Below, in pieces: positions 22,289 through 34,002 of a DNA stretch of 64,000 nucleotides (position 1 is the stretch's first letter; each line of letters opens with the position of its first letter). Origin of the DNA: Leptobrachium leishanense (taxonomy: Eukaryota; Chordata; Amphibia; Anura; Megophryidae); NCBI GenBank assembly GCA_009667805.1, contig CM019067.1, positions 64,276,637-64,340,636 on the forward strand, given 5' to 3'. The position numbers and the translations under genes are program-made. The notes under the pieces are model-generated. The model was given only the letters and a program-made list of their open reading frames with translations. It had not been told where the DNA came from and did no database searches.

Positions 22289-23365
22289 CCCGTTGACTAC
22301 CAAAAACTTGTATACGCGACTGCATTGAAGTATATTATAAAACCCCATTTGTATACTTTTTTAACTTCATGATTATTGTTCTTCCTAGGGAGAAACTAAA
22401 TTGTTTGTTAGATGTGTTCAACAGGCTTTACTCCTGGTCACTCACTACTATACAGGGATAAGATTCAGGGGGTTATAATTAGAGGTGTACACAGCTGAAA
22501 AGTTTTTTTTTTTTTTACTTTTAAAATAATTTTGTTTTCGGAATTTCGTTTCATATTTCAGAGCTTCTTTCGTTCACATTTTGTTATGTTTCAGATCGAT
22601 TTGAAATTTGATATCGATTCAAGATTTGATATATCGATTCGATAGTTGATACATCGATTCGATAATTGATATATCAATTCGATATCATTTCGATAGTTGA
22701 TATCGATTCGAATTTCAGATTACGAAATAAAACCCCAGTTAATCAAATTTTTATTTTATGATGAAACAGTATAACAAATTAAATTTGTTAGATAAGGTTT
22801 CATTTAGTTTCGAATGTGGATCAAATCGATTCGTTATTTCGGAAGTACTTCAGAAATACAAATAACGTAATTTGTTGCGAATTCCAATTTGTTACAAAAC
22901 CAATGCACACCTCTAGTTATAATGACTGAAAACAACCATACAGTACAGATACAAGGTGTTACTGTAATTTCCATACACCAGCATTATGCCACATACAGAT
23001 ATTATTTTTATATTCTATTGGTATATTTTGGAAGCTGCATTGATAATAATCTCATTATAATCAACATATTCAGGATATCTGAACACTTTATTATCTACGT
23101 GCATCACAGTTACTGTTACTGCAGGATAAGGGACGCCATCTAGCATTTAGAACCTCTCATCCCAGCAATATTTCTGTAAAAGAAAAACAATTACATCTAC
23201 ATTTAAAAATGAGCAAATTCAAGTTGTTAATAATATAACTAACTCAAAATGACAATCTTTAGCAGAATTGCTATTTTAACTGTAAATTAAGTGCAACCTA
23301 TGTTTCAAATAAACGTTACGACAATGTTTTTTGTTACAGTAAAGAGCACTTGATAGTGAAAGGGG
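22289..23365. mobile_element. piggyBac-like TTAA element, copy R1, with nested hAT
   Basis: TTAA at 22285-22288, left end CCCGTTGACTACC, right end aaaggggtaaa (TTAA decayed). The core matches R2 and R3. Interrupted at 22480-22915. Confidence 0.7.
22480..22915. mobile_element. hAT-type element (TAGAGGTGTACAC ends) in R1
   Basis: 436 bp, termini TAGAGGTGTACAC and GTGCACACCTCTA-like (tgcacacctcta), perfect 8-bp duplication GTTATAAT at 22472-22479 and 22916-22923. The interior is an iteration of gatatcgattcga-type motifs without coding capacity. Confidence 0.88.
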
Positions 23366-23369
23366 TAAA

Positions 23370-24195
23370 CACGGTTTGGGAATATCTCATGAATGCCTCT
23401 CATCAATGCCTTTATCAGTTTGTGTACCTCAAGGCTCTGTCCTTGGTCCTCTGCTCTTCTCTATCTACACCTCCTCACTGGGCAAAACCATTAACAGCTT
23501 TGGCTTTAATTACCACCTCTGTTCTAATGATACTCAGATCTACCTGTCTACCCCGATCTCTCTCCTCCTGTCCTTTCCAAAGTCAGTGACTGTTTATCTG
23601 GCATCTCCTCCTGGATGGCCTGTCACCACCTAAAGGTTAACATGTCAAAGACCGAGCTCCTACTAATTCCTCCCTCTAATGCCTCCCAGCCTCCTGACAT
23701 CTCTATCATGGTTGATGGTATTACTATCTCCCCATCAAACCAGGTTCGCTGTCTCGATTTACATTTGACTCTGCTCTTTCCTTCATCCCCCACATCCAGT
23801 CTCTTTCCTCCTCCTGCCGCTACCAATTACATATTATTTCCAGAATGCGACCATTTCTTACCACTGACACAACAAAGCATCTCATCCATGCCCTTGTAAT
23901 CTCCCGACTTGACTATTGTAATAATCTTTTAGATGGTCTACCTCTCTCCCGCCTCTCCCCCCTACAATCCATTCTGAATGGCTCTGCCAGGCTCATCCAC
24001 CTCACCCTCACATTTAAGTGATTTTGAGTGTCAGAAGTGGAATTATTTATTTCTTTTGTCTCCCTGGTCTCCCCATCTCCTTAAGTCCAATGTCCTTCTC
24101 CACCTGCTGCTGCTTCAAACACTCCCCATTCCTAGTGACATCTCTCCTCTGACTTTTATGTACCATTCTTTATCTCACCCACACCCTGTAATGTA
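23370..24195 (+). mobile_element. L2-type LINE fragment, reverse transcriptase to C-terminal region
   Basis: Forward-strand frames include [20 protein letters not shown] (palm), then SNDTQIYLS where an active enzyme has ADDTQ, then VDGITISPSNQVRCL. The frame shifts between 23589 and 23640, so it is a pseudogene copy. The same VEGITISPSNQVRCLG block occurs in the L2 at 39487. Confidence 0.82.
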
Positions 24196-24470
24196 ACTCC
24201 TTCACTGCTGAGCCATTTCACCTCTCTGTGCTGAGCTCATTTTATGAGATTTGAAGTCATGTTTTATTGTACGACCCAGAGAAATTATTTATCCTCTTTT
24301 ACAGGAGACTCGGCAGATTCATAATATATCATTATTATATGTATATGTCATGTCCTGCCAGAATGCTATAACAAAAAATGTAAATAAATTTGAATTTCCA
24401 TTTAAATTTCAATCATCTACAGTGTGTAAAGTAATGTTTTCACATGTTATCATCTGAGCCTTTATGGTTA
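24196..24470. mobile_element. piggyBac MITE end fragment
   Basis: taactccttcactgctgag and later agactcggcagattcataa match the end of the P-family MITE at 57388 in the same orientation. Truncated. Confidence 0.6.
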
Positions 24471-24478
24471 TATATACT

Positions 24479-26301
24479 GGGCTTTATTACATTCTTCGCG
24501 CAAACGTTAATGCCGGCGCAAAAACGCATTAACCTTTTGCGCAGAACGTCGTATTACAATGTCCGCACAAAAAATGCGCGTTAACATCTACCGCGGGTGA
24601 ACCTACGCGAACCCTGCACGAGCGTAATGAACTGCGCGCGTCCTATACTTAACATTGTGAGCGCAAATGCATTTATGCGCTGGTACGCGGATGGTATTAC
24701 AATCTTAGCGCAAAATTTAACGCACAGCGTTTGCGCGCATAATTTTAACGTCTTTTAACCACTTGGCTGCTATGGACACGCTCAGCGCGTCCAGCCAAGT
24801 GGTTCTCCTGTGCGTCCATGCACAGGAGGCAGCAATCCGCCGGATGTCAGTCTTGGATGTCAGTCCAGCACTCGGGACCCCGGCGGGGACATTAGATGTC
24901 ATCGCGGCGACGCGATGACATCTAATTCAGGCGCCCCCCCGCATGTGCGGAGGAGGCGCCTGAAAGGGACGGGGGAGGTCCTTCGGACCTCTCTCCCTCC
25001 CGATCGCCAGGGAGCAGGGAGTTAATACAGGCACCGCTTGGAAGGGCACAGCCTGCCCTTCCAAACGGTGGCTGTCATTAACCCCTGGGGAGCCGGATCA
25101 CGAATCAGCGCTGAAAAGCGCCGGTTCGTGATCCTTTCCCGGAGCTGGCCGACATCTTGGATGTCGGCCAAGCCTCCGGGAACTCCCCCTGAGGACTGGC
25201 GTCATCGTGCATAGCACGATGACCCCGGTCCTGGAGTTAACCCCTAGCTGCCACCAATGGTGGAGATAGGGGGTTCCAATGAACCCCCTATCTCCCGATC
25301 CGTGGCAGCTAGGGGTTAAAGTTTGGTACTGTTGGATCGGCCAGAGCATGGCCGTTCCAACGTTTCCAAACATGACTATGAAAAAAGTTTAAAAAAAAAA
25401 AAAAGTTTTTTCTTTTTTTTGGTTTGTTAATGCAGCTATATTGTTCCCATTTCAATTATAATGTGAACAATGATGCTGCACTAACGATTTTTGTATGCGG
25501 TGCGTTTGTTAAAAATCACGTAATTTTCCCCAAAAAAAAATGTAACGAGACCCCATTTCTAATTTTTTTAACAAGCGCACCCCATACAAAATATAACCGC
25601 AATTGCTCGCATGTTAAAATGTGAAAAAACACTTTACACATTGTAAATGATTGAAAATTCATATTTTATTGCATTTTTTGTTAAAATATACAGACAGGAC
25701 ATGACGTATACATATAATAATGATATATTATGAATCTGCCGAGTCTGACGGAAAGAACGATATATAATATGTCTGGGTCATATACTAAAATAAGCCTTCA
25801 AAACACGTTTAAACAAGATGTGCGAAACAGGTAAAAATGAGCTCAGCACAGAGGCGGGAAAAGCCTCAGCAGCGAAAGGGTTAAAAGCTGATGGTAACAG
25901 CAAATCTGAACGTCTGGCCGAAACCAAATAAACCAGCCCAAAAAAAAAATACAGCAAAGTATAGTTACACATTCTATGCATACCCAAACAATAAAATTGA
26001 GAAGTTGTGTGTTTTTTTATTATTGCTGCAGCATATATACACAGATTGACTTTGACAGGTGCAACAACCTAACGTGAGATAATTGTGGTTCTTAATTCTG
26101 ATTGGCTGAATCGAGTGAAAATACAGTCCGCACACCGATTTCTGCGTGCAACGTTAATGCGCACGCGTTATTTTTTGACGGATGAAATAATGCGCAAGGA
26201 TTGTAATACCAGCGTTAATTTACGCGCGTTAGCGTTTAACGCATCGCGCAAAAATTCACGCGTTTACTGTGCATTTTTTCGTGAAGAGTGTAATAGGGCC
26301 C
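24479..26301. mobile_element. MITE family N, copy N2, split by piggyBac MITE P2
   Basis: Left end GGGCTTTATTACATTCTTCGC, right end agagtgtaatagggccc. The two halves (24479-24754 and 25885-26301) align with N1 when the TTAA element is removed. Confidence 0.8.
24759..25880. mobile_element. piggyBac MITE, copy P2
   Basis: TTAA at 24755-24758 and 25881-25884, ends CCACTTGGCTGC / GCAGCGAAAGGG. It carries a GC-rich palindromic module (24800-25220, with ggccgacatcttggatgtcg) that P1 lacks, then the shared gccaccaatggtggagata block and the 3' part shared with P1. Confidence 0.88.
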
Positions 26302-27186
26302 ACTATGAGGTACACTTGTTAAAAAAAATAAAAATGGGAACTCGTTACTCTATTTTTCTGAGAAAAATTATGGGTTTTTTAGATAAAATCCCATATTTTC
26401 AATTGTGCAACAGTATTCTTCACATTATAATTGAAAAGTGAACAATAGTGCTGCATTAATAAAGAAAAAATAATAATTTTTATTTATTATTTATTTAGCT
26501 TACAATTAACCTGGTTATGGTTCATGCTCCATGCTCTGGCCTTTCCAATGATATCAAACATGACCCTCTAGCTGCCACCAATCGGGAGATACGAGGGTCC
26601 AAAGACCCCCTATCTCCACCATAGGGTTTCCATAGGAAATCCCTGGGCAGCTAGGGGGTTAACTTGCTAACTGACATCATTGATCCATGCGGATGTCATG
26701 CAGGTGATGAGGGGAGACCCGGAGGCGGGGCTGACATCTAAGATGGCAGCCCCCACCAGAAATAGTCCGCAATCCTGCGCTGACTAGTGCCAGATCACAG
26801 CCTGGCACTTAAGGGATTAAAGAGAGGCATTGCTGGAAAGGTCAGACTGATCATTCCAGTGATGACTCTCTTGATTTTGTACCCCTCGGCAACTGGGAGA
26901 TAAGATAAAGGGGTCCAAAGGACCGCCCTTCCCTTCAGGCACTCCCCCGTTGCGTTTGGGGAGTGCCTGAAACTGACATCATGCCCAGTGCGATGACGTC
27001 AGTGTGCCGGGAAGGTTGTAAATCTGGAGGTCTGACCTCAAGGAAGTCAGACTTCCGTGGGACCCCAGACGGAGAGGTGAGTATCGGGCGAGAGAGGGCA
27101 TCAAAGTGATGATGCATGGGGAACGTCCTCTGTATACACCAGGGACACATGAGGATGTCCCCCACACGTCATCTTCATTCAAGGGG
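26302..27186. mobile_element. Diverged piggyBac MITE relic P4
   Basis: cacttgttaaaaaaaataa, cattataattgaaaagtga and the gccaccaatcgggagata block follow the order of the P family but in reverse. It ends caagggg before TTAA at 27187. The left terminus is missing. Confidence 0.6.
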
Positions 27187-27275
27187 TTAAGCCACTTAAG
27201 CACTACTGTCTCTCCCTATCACTCCTCTGTTTCTCTGCCTCATCTACTTATTCCATGGTGTCACCCTACTGTACT

Positions 27276-27759
27276 GCAAAATTTAACGGACAGCGTTCGC
27301 ACGCATAATTTTAGCGTCTTTGAAAAGCTGGTGTTAATGGCAAATCTGAACGTCCTGGCCGAAACCAAATACACCAGCCCAAAAATAAAAAAACAGCAAA
27401 GTATAGTTACAGATTCTACACATACCCAAACAATAAAATTGAGAAGTTGTATGTGCATTTATTATTGCTGCAGCATATATACTCAGATTGATTTTGACAG
27501 GCACAAAAACTGAACGGGAGACAATTGTGGTTCTTAATTGTGATCTGCTGAATCGCGTGAAAAAACAGTCCGCACACCTATTTCTGCGCGCAGCGTTAAT
27601 GCGCGCGCACCTTTTTTACACACGTTATTTTTTAACGGATGAAAAAAATGCGTGAGGATTGATATACCAGCGTTAATTTACGCGTGTTAACATTTAACGC
27701 TTCGCACACAAATTATCGCGCTGTGCGAGCGTTTTTTCGCAAAGAATGTAATAGAGCCT
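27276..27759. mobile_element. MITE family N, copy N3 (5'-truncated)
   Basis: It matches the right two thirds of N1 (caaaatttaacggacagcg, then accaaatacaccagcccaa) and ends aaagaatgtaatagagcct. Confidence 0.75.
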
Positions 27760-28606
27760 GAAGTATTTTCCCTCCTCTTCTTCCTCTGCTTACCTTATTT
27801 TACAGGAAGTGGGATAATCCCTAGTGGTCCAGCAAGATGATAAAAAGGTTTCCCTATTGGGAGAGCGTTCAATATGCACCTCTACCTGGTGCAAACCATA
27901 CTAATCGCTCCTTTAGTGATGAGTCAAGATGCTCTTACTGTCCCCAAATACAGAGGTCCACAGGGAAATTTGTTGGCATTTTGGAGGGCCAGTGCTGAGT
28001 GGCATGAAGGAATCTTAACATGTGTGGCACTTATACAAGGTACACAGCGTTTGGCAAGGATCAGGGACCCATGGAGTCACTGGGCCCTTTAACATATCAT
28101 GGGCAGTCACTGCCCCCTGATGGCAGCCTTGGTGTCTTCCATCATTTTCCTCTTTGCCATGTTTGATAGCACCCAATGACACTGCCCCATCCGAGCATCC
28201 TTTTTGTTGTCTCAGCCAACTGTGAAAGTATCAAGCTTTGTTTAGATAAGACTAGGATACAGCATCCCGTTCCCAGCTCTTTAATGAGGTTGGCACCATG
28301 ATAAATTTTGGAGAATGCGCCTGTCTATCTATTAAGGTCCCAGATTCAGAGCTTACCAGCCTGGCATTCATAGCATTAAGGTCCTTAATAGGTAAATTTA
28401 AATGTTTGAACATTTTACAGCTGATTGCTCAAGTTATCGAAAGTAAAATAAAACCACCTGGGAACCTCTACTTGGCTGTGACGACATAACAAAATCTAGG
28501 TCAGGCTGTACAGCTTAAAAAGAAAAGATAAAACGGAATTTTATAGGCCTGTGCTGTTGTCTTGGTATAGCGTTCTGTGTCATATTAATTTACTTTATTT
28601 CTCCAG
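27760..28606. other. CNGB3 intron, nothing recognised
   Basis: No exon, RNA or terminal repeats seen before the S4-S5 linker exon. Confidence 0.4.
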
Positions 28607-28671
28607 TATCGTACATTCTTTGAATTTAATGACAGACTGGAAGCAATCCTGGACAAAGCTTATATTTACAG
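28607..28671 (+). CDS. CNGB3: CNGB3 exon 6 of 10: S4-S5 linker
   Basis: 21 whole codons plus two bases encode YRTFFEFNDRLEAILDKAYIY. FFEFN.RLE..LDKAYIYR is the S4-S5 linker signature of CNG channels. The acceptor is tttctccag and the donor is ACAG|GTACAG. The split Arg codon is completed by the first base of the exon at 30023. Confidence 0.94.
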
Positions 28672-29524
28672 GTACAGTACCTACATGCACAGGTTTTACA
28701 CATGGCTGCGACACTACCACTAACATAAGCTGTAACTAGATAACTTGTGCATTACAAAAGAATAAATTATAAAACACATGCTACTGATTTTTTCTTTGTT
28801 TGACGTAATTACATGTAAAAAGAAAAAATAAGGTTACGTCTTTAGCTCCGGTTTCCAATTTAAGGATTTTCCCCAGGATGCAACATTTAGCAAAATCATA
28901 TGGTCTCACTTTACAGCTGTGGCATAGGATAAAGCAGCAGTGAAGAGGCAAAGGTGTGAGGAAGGGAATGTTCAGATAAGGCTGCAAGGGGTCTATTGTG
29001 TTGTCTATGCTTTCCGAGATAAGAGATGGAAGCTGAGTAAGATTTCATAGTGGGCTAACAACACTTTAATCTGCCCCCTGATGATGTTATTAACATATAA
29101 AACATTCCACACAACGCAAGCCAGTAGGTCAGTGTCCTGGACTTCTGACCCATAGAGTCCATTCTGAGCTCAATGTCCCACAAAAAGAAATAAGTGATGT
29201 AAAGCTACTGTGGGGGGGCGAGCAGATTACACAGCACAAGATCACAAATTAGATTCACCCAGTGACATAGTTTAAACTAAACATAGAAGAGAAAAACAAA
29301 GCACATGTAAGATATCAGCAACATAAAATAAAAAAAGAACATTTAATTCTTACGGTGGTATTGGGCCCTTTAAGTATTATGCCTAATAAATGTATATACT
29401 TGAGTAAATGTATGTCCTATCATCCCATCATCTAAACAGATACATATAGAAAAAATGGTGTCGCGCCCATACTCACCAGGGCGGCTGAAACAACCAGGAG
29501 TAATAATTCAGTTCATGTATAAAA
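28672..29524. other. CNGB3 intron, nothing recognised
   Basis: No exon or mobile-element termini seen. Confidence 0.4.
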
Positions 29525-29713
29525 CATAACAAGAAAAAAAGCTGTCATCTGCGCTCGTTTCTATACAATTCCATGTGCATCAAAACACAATTAGAGGTTT
29601 TAGTTTGCTCATCCTTCAATGGCCATTCAAGCTAACTAAAACCTCTAATTGTGTTTTGTTGCAAATGGAATTGTATAGAAGCGAGAGCAGATGACATCTT
29701 TTTTCTTGTTATG
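29525..29713. repeat. 189-bp palindrome with about 80-bp arms
   Basis: cataacaagaaaaaaagctg at 29525 pairs with the complement ending at 29713; the arms also share aaaacctctaattgtgtttt. The loop is about 24 bp. catcatctaaa occurs on both outer sides (29429 and 29715), so it may be a foldback transposon with a longer duplication. Confidence 0.8.
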
Positions 29714-30022
29714 CATCATCTAAATAGGATCAGATGGGTTTGTTAAAAGGCTTTTGATACTTTATTCCTCTTCATATATTAAAACAGCCTTCACATATTA
29801 TCCTGCATGCCAACATAGGGCATAATTGAAATTTCTGAACTCAGGATTATTTGCAAAATGTATTTTCTGTGCAAAGAAAACAGTTTAGCTACAATGCAAA
29901 CATCAAGTGAATTGATTTGTTTCTTATACAGCTAAGCCAGGCCTGCTAAGTACCTATTAATATACTTTTCCCCTAAAAGCTTTGTTTACATTTATCTAAC
30001 TTTTTTTATTATTTATTTACAG

Positions 30023-30145
30023 AGTAGTTCGGACAACTGGTTATCTTCTGTTCATTCTTCACATCAATGCATGCATCTACTACTGGGCCTCGACCTATGA
30101 AGGCCTTGGTACCACTAAATGGGTTTATGATGGGAGTGGCAACAT
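30023..30145 (+). CDS. CNGB3: CNGB3 exon 7 of 10: S5 and pore turret
   Basis: 41 codons encode [20 protein letters not shown] (S5) and the extracellular turret ([14 protein letters not shown]). HxNAC.YYW is conserved among CNG subunits. The acceptor is tttacag and the donor is AACAT|GTAAGT. The Tc1 transposon at 30184 begins only about 40 bp beyond this donor. Confidence 0.95.
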
Positions 30146-30183
30146 GTAAGTTTCCACATATTTCTCATATAGATAGATATATA

Positions 30184-31825
30184 GTCAGGTCCAGAAATAT
30201 TTGGACATCGACACAATTCTAAGATATTTGGCTCTATACACCACCACAATGGAGTTGGAATGAAACAAACACAATGTGCTTTAACTGCAGACTGTCAGCT
30301 TTAATTTGAGGGTATGTAAATCCAACTCCGGTGAACGGTGTAGGACTTACAGCAGTTTGCAGATGTGCCTCTCACTTGTTAAGGGACCAAAGGTAATGGG
30401 ACAGTATAATAATCATAAATCAAATTTCCCTTCATAACACTTTGTTGCAAATCTTTTGCAGTCAATCACAGCCTGAAGTCTGGCATGCATAGACATCACC
30501 AGACGCTGGGTTTCATCCCTGGTGATGCTCTGCCAGGCCTCTACTGCAACTGTCTTCAGTTCCTGCTTGTTCTTGGGGCATTTTCCCTTCAGTTTTATCT
30601 TCAAGTTAAATGCATGCTCAATAGGATTCAGGTCAGGTGATTGATTTGGCCATTGCATAACATTCCACTTCTGTCCCATCAAAAACTCTTTGGTTGATTT
30701 TGCAGTATGCTTTGGGTCATTGTCCATCTGCACTGTGAAGCACTGTCCAATGAGTTCTGCAGCATTTGGCTGAATGTGAGCAGATAATATTGCCCGAAAC
30801 ACTTCAGAATTCATCCTGCTGCTTTTGTCAGCAGTCACATCATCAATAAATACAAGAGAACCAGTTCCATTGGCAGCCATACATGCCCACGCCATGACAC
30901 TACCACCACCATGCTTCACTGATGAGGTGGTATGCTTAGGATAATGAGCAGTTCCTTTCCTTCTCCATACTCTTCTCTTCCCATCACTCTGGTACAAGTT
31001 GATCTTGGTCTCATCTGTCCATAGGATCTTGTTCCAGAACTGTGCAGGCTTTGTTAGGTGTTGTTTGGCAAACTCTAATCTGGCCTTCCTGTTTTGAGGC
31101 TCACCAATGGTTTACATCTTGTGGTGAACCCTCTGTATTCACTCTGGTGAAGTCTTCTCTTGATTTTTGACTTTGACACAGATACACCTACCTCCTGGAG
31201 AGTGTTCTTGATCTGGCCAACTGTTGTGAAGGGTGTTTTCTTCACCAGGGAAAGAATTCTTTGGTCATCCACCACAGTTGTTTTCCGTGGTCTCCCGGGT
31301 CTTTTGGTGTTGCTGAGCTCACCGGTGCGTTCCTTCTTTTTGAGAATGTTCCAAACAGTTGTTTTGGCCACGCCTAATGTTCTTGCTATCTCTCTGATGG
31401 GTTTGTTTTGTTTCTTCAGCCTAATGATGGCTTGCTTCACTGATAGTGACAGCTCTTTGGATCTCATCTTGAGAATTGACAGCAACAGATTCCAAATGCA
31501 AATAGCACACTTGACATGAATGCTGGGCCTTTTATCTGCACATTGTAATTGGGGTAATGAGGTAATATCACACACCCGGCCATGGAACAGCTGAGAAGCC
31601 AATTGTCCCATTACTTTTGGTCCCTTAACAAGTGGGAAGCACATCTGCAAACTGCTGTAAGTCCTACACCGTTCACCTGAGTTGGATGTACATACCCTCA
31701 AATTAAAGCTGACAGTCTGTAGTTAAAGCACATTGTGTTTGTTTCATTCCAACTCCATTGTGGTGGTGTATAGAGCCAAAGATGTTAGAATTGTGTCGAT
31801 GTCCCAATATTTCTGGACCTGACTG
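30184..31825 (-). mobile_element. Tc1/mariner transposon with ~220-bp inverted repeats
   Basis: Inverted repeats 30184-30404 and 31604-31825 begin AGTCAGGTCCAGAAATATT and remain similar over about 220 bp. TA-rich sequence flanks both sides, though the exact TA duplication is blurred. It contains one transposase reading region on the minus strand. It lies in the intron 39 bp after the S5 exon donor. Confidence 0.93.
30413..31467 (-). pseudogene. Tc1-family transposase, broken by one frameshift
   Basis: About 350 residues, the usual length for Tc1 transposase. The N-terminal part (from MRSKELSLSVKQAIIRLKKQ at 31467) has the paired-type helix-turn-helix (REIARTLGVAKTTV) and the GRPRK AT-hook linker. 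The C-terminal part has the DDE domain: WTDETK, then DNDPKHTAKS and [12 protein letters not shown], spacing D34E. A single-base frameshift followed by a stop at 31075 separates the two parts, and the second frame continues to 30413. All three catalytic residues are present. Excision-integration activity would need another source of enzyme. Confidence 0.92.
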
Positions 31826-32142
31826 TGCATAATATAGTAATATCTAAACAATCTTGTTAGCAATTGAAACTACATGCTATACTTCGTTGTTTGTGTTAGA
31901 ACAATAAATGAGTACCAGCTCTCTCTTAGCATTAATAATTTTAAAGTGATATTCTATTAAAAATAGAGTTCTCTTTTCTTGCCCTGAAACAATTGGGCAG
32001 ATGCAGCTGACAGCCTATGCCCAATAATTTTATTTAATATTTTTGTTATTTTAGGTTTTCTTACTCACCTTTTGTCCCTCGGCAAGCGCTGCTCCTCCTC
32101 TTTTAGCTCAGGGGTTTCTGAACCCGGAAGCCCCTGCAGTTA
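31826..32142. other. Intron stretch between Tc1 and the retrovirus-bearing MITE
   Basis: Nothing recognised. TA at 32141-32142 is the left target dinucleotide of the element at 32143. Confidence 0.5.
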
Positions 32143-32439
32143 CACTGGTGGCCAAAATTGTGGATGCATCTTACTTTCTTAATGTTATTGCTGTTTCTCT
32201 TTTCTTTGGTGACCAGTCTGACCTTTTGATTGACGGTATCGTTAATTTCTACAAATATAGTTATTTAAGTACATTTTAGGTCAAAACAGCACAATATTAT
32301 TTTAATTTATTTAATTATTCTAATATAATTTTAAAAAATACATAAAATGGAAAATAGTTTTCTAAGCTCGATATAGAATTGTAGGCATTGCAACTAGAGT
32401 CTCTGTTATGCATCATAATGCTTTATTCTGATCAAGAAA

Positions 32440-33114
32440 TGTTACCGGAATCTGCTAGGTTCACTCGGGACGAGGCCGGACCGGACATGAGCAAGGATTG
32501 TCTGAACACGAGTCTCTTCAGGAAAGGCAAACTTTATTGTGTCATCACACAGAATGCTCACACAGGATTGAATCGCAAAGAGTGAGCCCTGAACTCACCC
32601 CGACAAGGGGTTTTATACCCCAAATACATAATTAGGTACATCCCAACTAGCCCACCTCCCGGTGACACTATCCCACCCCACGTGGGTTAGTACCTCCCTT
32701 GGTCGATTACAAAGACATTCCATACATTGACCATAAATTGGCAAACTTCATGTTAGTTTGACAGAAAGTGATTTGCTGCTACGCTCAATCCGGCCTGTGC
32801 CCACCTCCCTAGAGCCTGCTTATTTGTTGAAGATAAGACCTGGTCTGTTTTCTACGTTCTTCTTTGTCTCGCTGTAGGCCTCTGTGACCTTGGTGTATCC
32901 ATTTGTCATCCTGTCCCTCCGTGCCAAGAGCAGCCCGGATCTTCCTCAATTTTAATTGCTTCTCTGCTAATCTAACACATTCCTAAAATTCTTTGTAAGC
33001 TTCATTCTAGTTTCTACTGAAATCTACCTAGTTATTTTCAAGTGAACCAATATTCTGAACAAGATGGCCGCCTGGCTCATAATGGCGACCATCTTCCAGC
33101 CTGATTCCACTTCA
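32440..33114 (-). repeat. 3' LTR
   Basis: 675 bp, on the minus strand TGAAGTGGAATC ... CGGTAACA. It could extend to 32434, because CAAGAAA is shared with the other copy beyond the CA end. An AATAAA-type signal would be read as tttatt on the plus strand (32532-32537). Confidence 0.93.
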
Positions 33115-33126
33115 TTCCCCCCTTGG
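33115..33126 (-). promoter_or_regulatory. Polypurine tract
   Basis: On the minus strand CCAAGGGGGGAA lies immediately upstream of the 3' LTR, as expected for the plus-strand primer of reverse transcription. Confidence 0.9.
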
Positions 33127-33207
33127 CTCAAGCCTCAGGTTCTTTTCCTGATGCTTGTAGCCATCACACCCCACTAGTGTTATTCTTGAGTTCCTCATAC
33201 TTTAGGG

Positions 33208-33391
33208 CAGTGGTCCCCATCCCAGGCCCTCAGGGCCCACTAACAGGCCAGGTTTGCCAGATATCTGAAGCACAGCACAGGTGTTATGATTTGCTGCTCA
33301 GTGATTGCAGGATTCAGTCTGCATTTCCCCAAGGTGATCTGCAAAATCTGGCCTGTTAGTGGGCCCTGAGGACCAGGGTTGGGGACCACTG
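33208..33391. mobile_element. hAT MITE (CAGTGGTCCCCAWCC), copy 2, inside the retrovirus
   Basis: 184 bp, ends CAGTGGTCCCCATCCC / TTGGGGACCACTG, perfect 8-bp duplication CTTTAGGG (33200-33207 and 33392-33399). Closely related to 14487-14672. It lies between env and the polypurine tract and so postdates the provirus. Confidence 0.95.
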
Positions 33392-33399
33392 CTTTAGGG

Positions 33400-34002
33400 G
33401 ACCTATTTTTGTTGGGAACATGTCTTGTGGGATAATCAGTGGTATATTTTGTGTCTGTGTGGGTGTCAGTGCTCTCTTGCATAGTGGCCATAGACATAGC
33501 CCTATGCGGTACGTCAGTGTCCCTACGACCAAGATCACCACCACCATAAGAATCATGGATCCAATCTGTGAGATAAATCTCAGAATGGATCCAAACCACT
33601 CTCCGATTGCTCCGAACCCACGGAGTGGATTCCAGCCTTCAGCAGCGATCCTCCTTGCTGTGTTCTGTAACTGTGCTACCTTCTCCTGGTGATCTTGGAT
33701 TACCTGGTAATAGTCAGGGACATCATGTGTAGTGTTCCTGATGAAGGTGCAACATTCATAATGCATTGTCATTTCACACAATCCAGAGCCGCACTGATCT
33801 GTTCCAGTGCCATATCATGTATCATTTGTACCTTTCGTATTTCTCGTACTTCCAGATTCAGCAGCTATATATCCATACTAGTCTTGTTCAAAATCTCATC
33901 CATCAAACTGGCATAACTGTTCATTCTTACCATCAACTCTCTTCCCCATCCAGTCCATGCCGGCAGCCACGCCCATATTCGATCTGCATTCTTGAACAAC
34001 TC
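33400..34002 (-). pseudogene. env: env, transmembrane subunit (broken)
   Basis: The TM region follows the RQKR cleavage site in the SU entry. The first ~45 residues are in the SU frame and stop at 33865; the rest is in another frame (33781 downwards). Visible parts are a cysteine motif read here as CX7CC (one residue longer than the usual gammaretroviral CX6CC), NTT glycosylation, and a membrane span within SMILMVVVILVVGTLTY followed by a short cytoplasmic tail. A frameshift lies between 33865 and 33781. The reading frame runs on into the hAT MITE, so the natural stop is uncertain. Confidence 0.85.

Noticed and set aside
33123..33359. 78-codon + strand frame near the retroviral 3' end
   Set aside because: It crosses the hAT MITE and the polypurine tract region; not coding.
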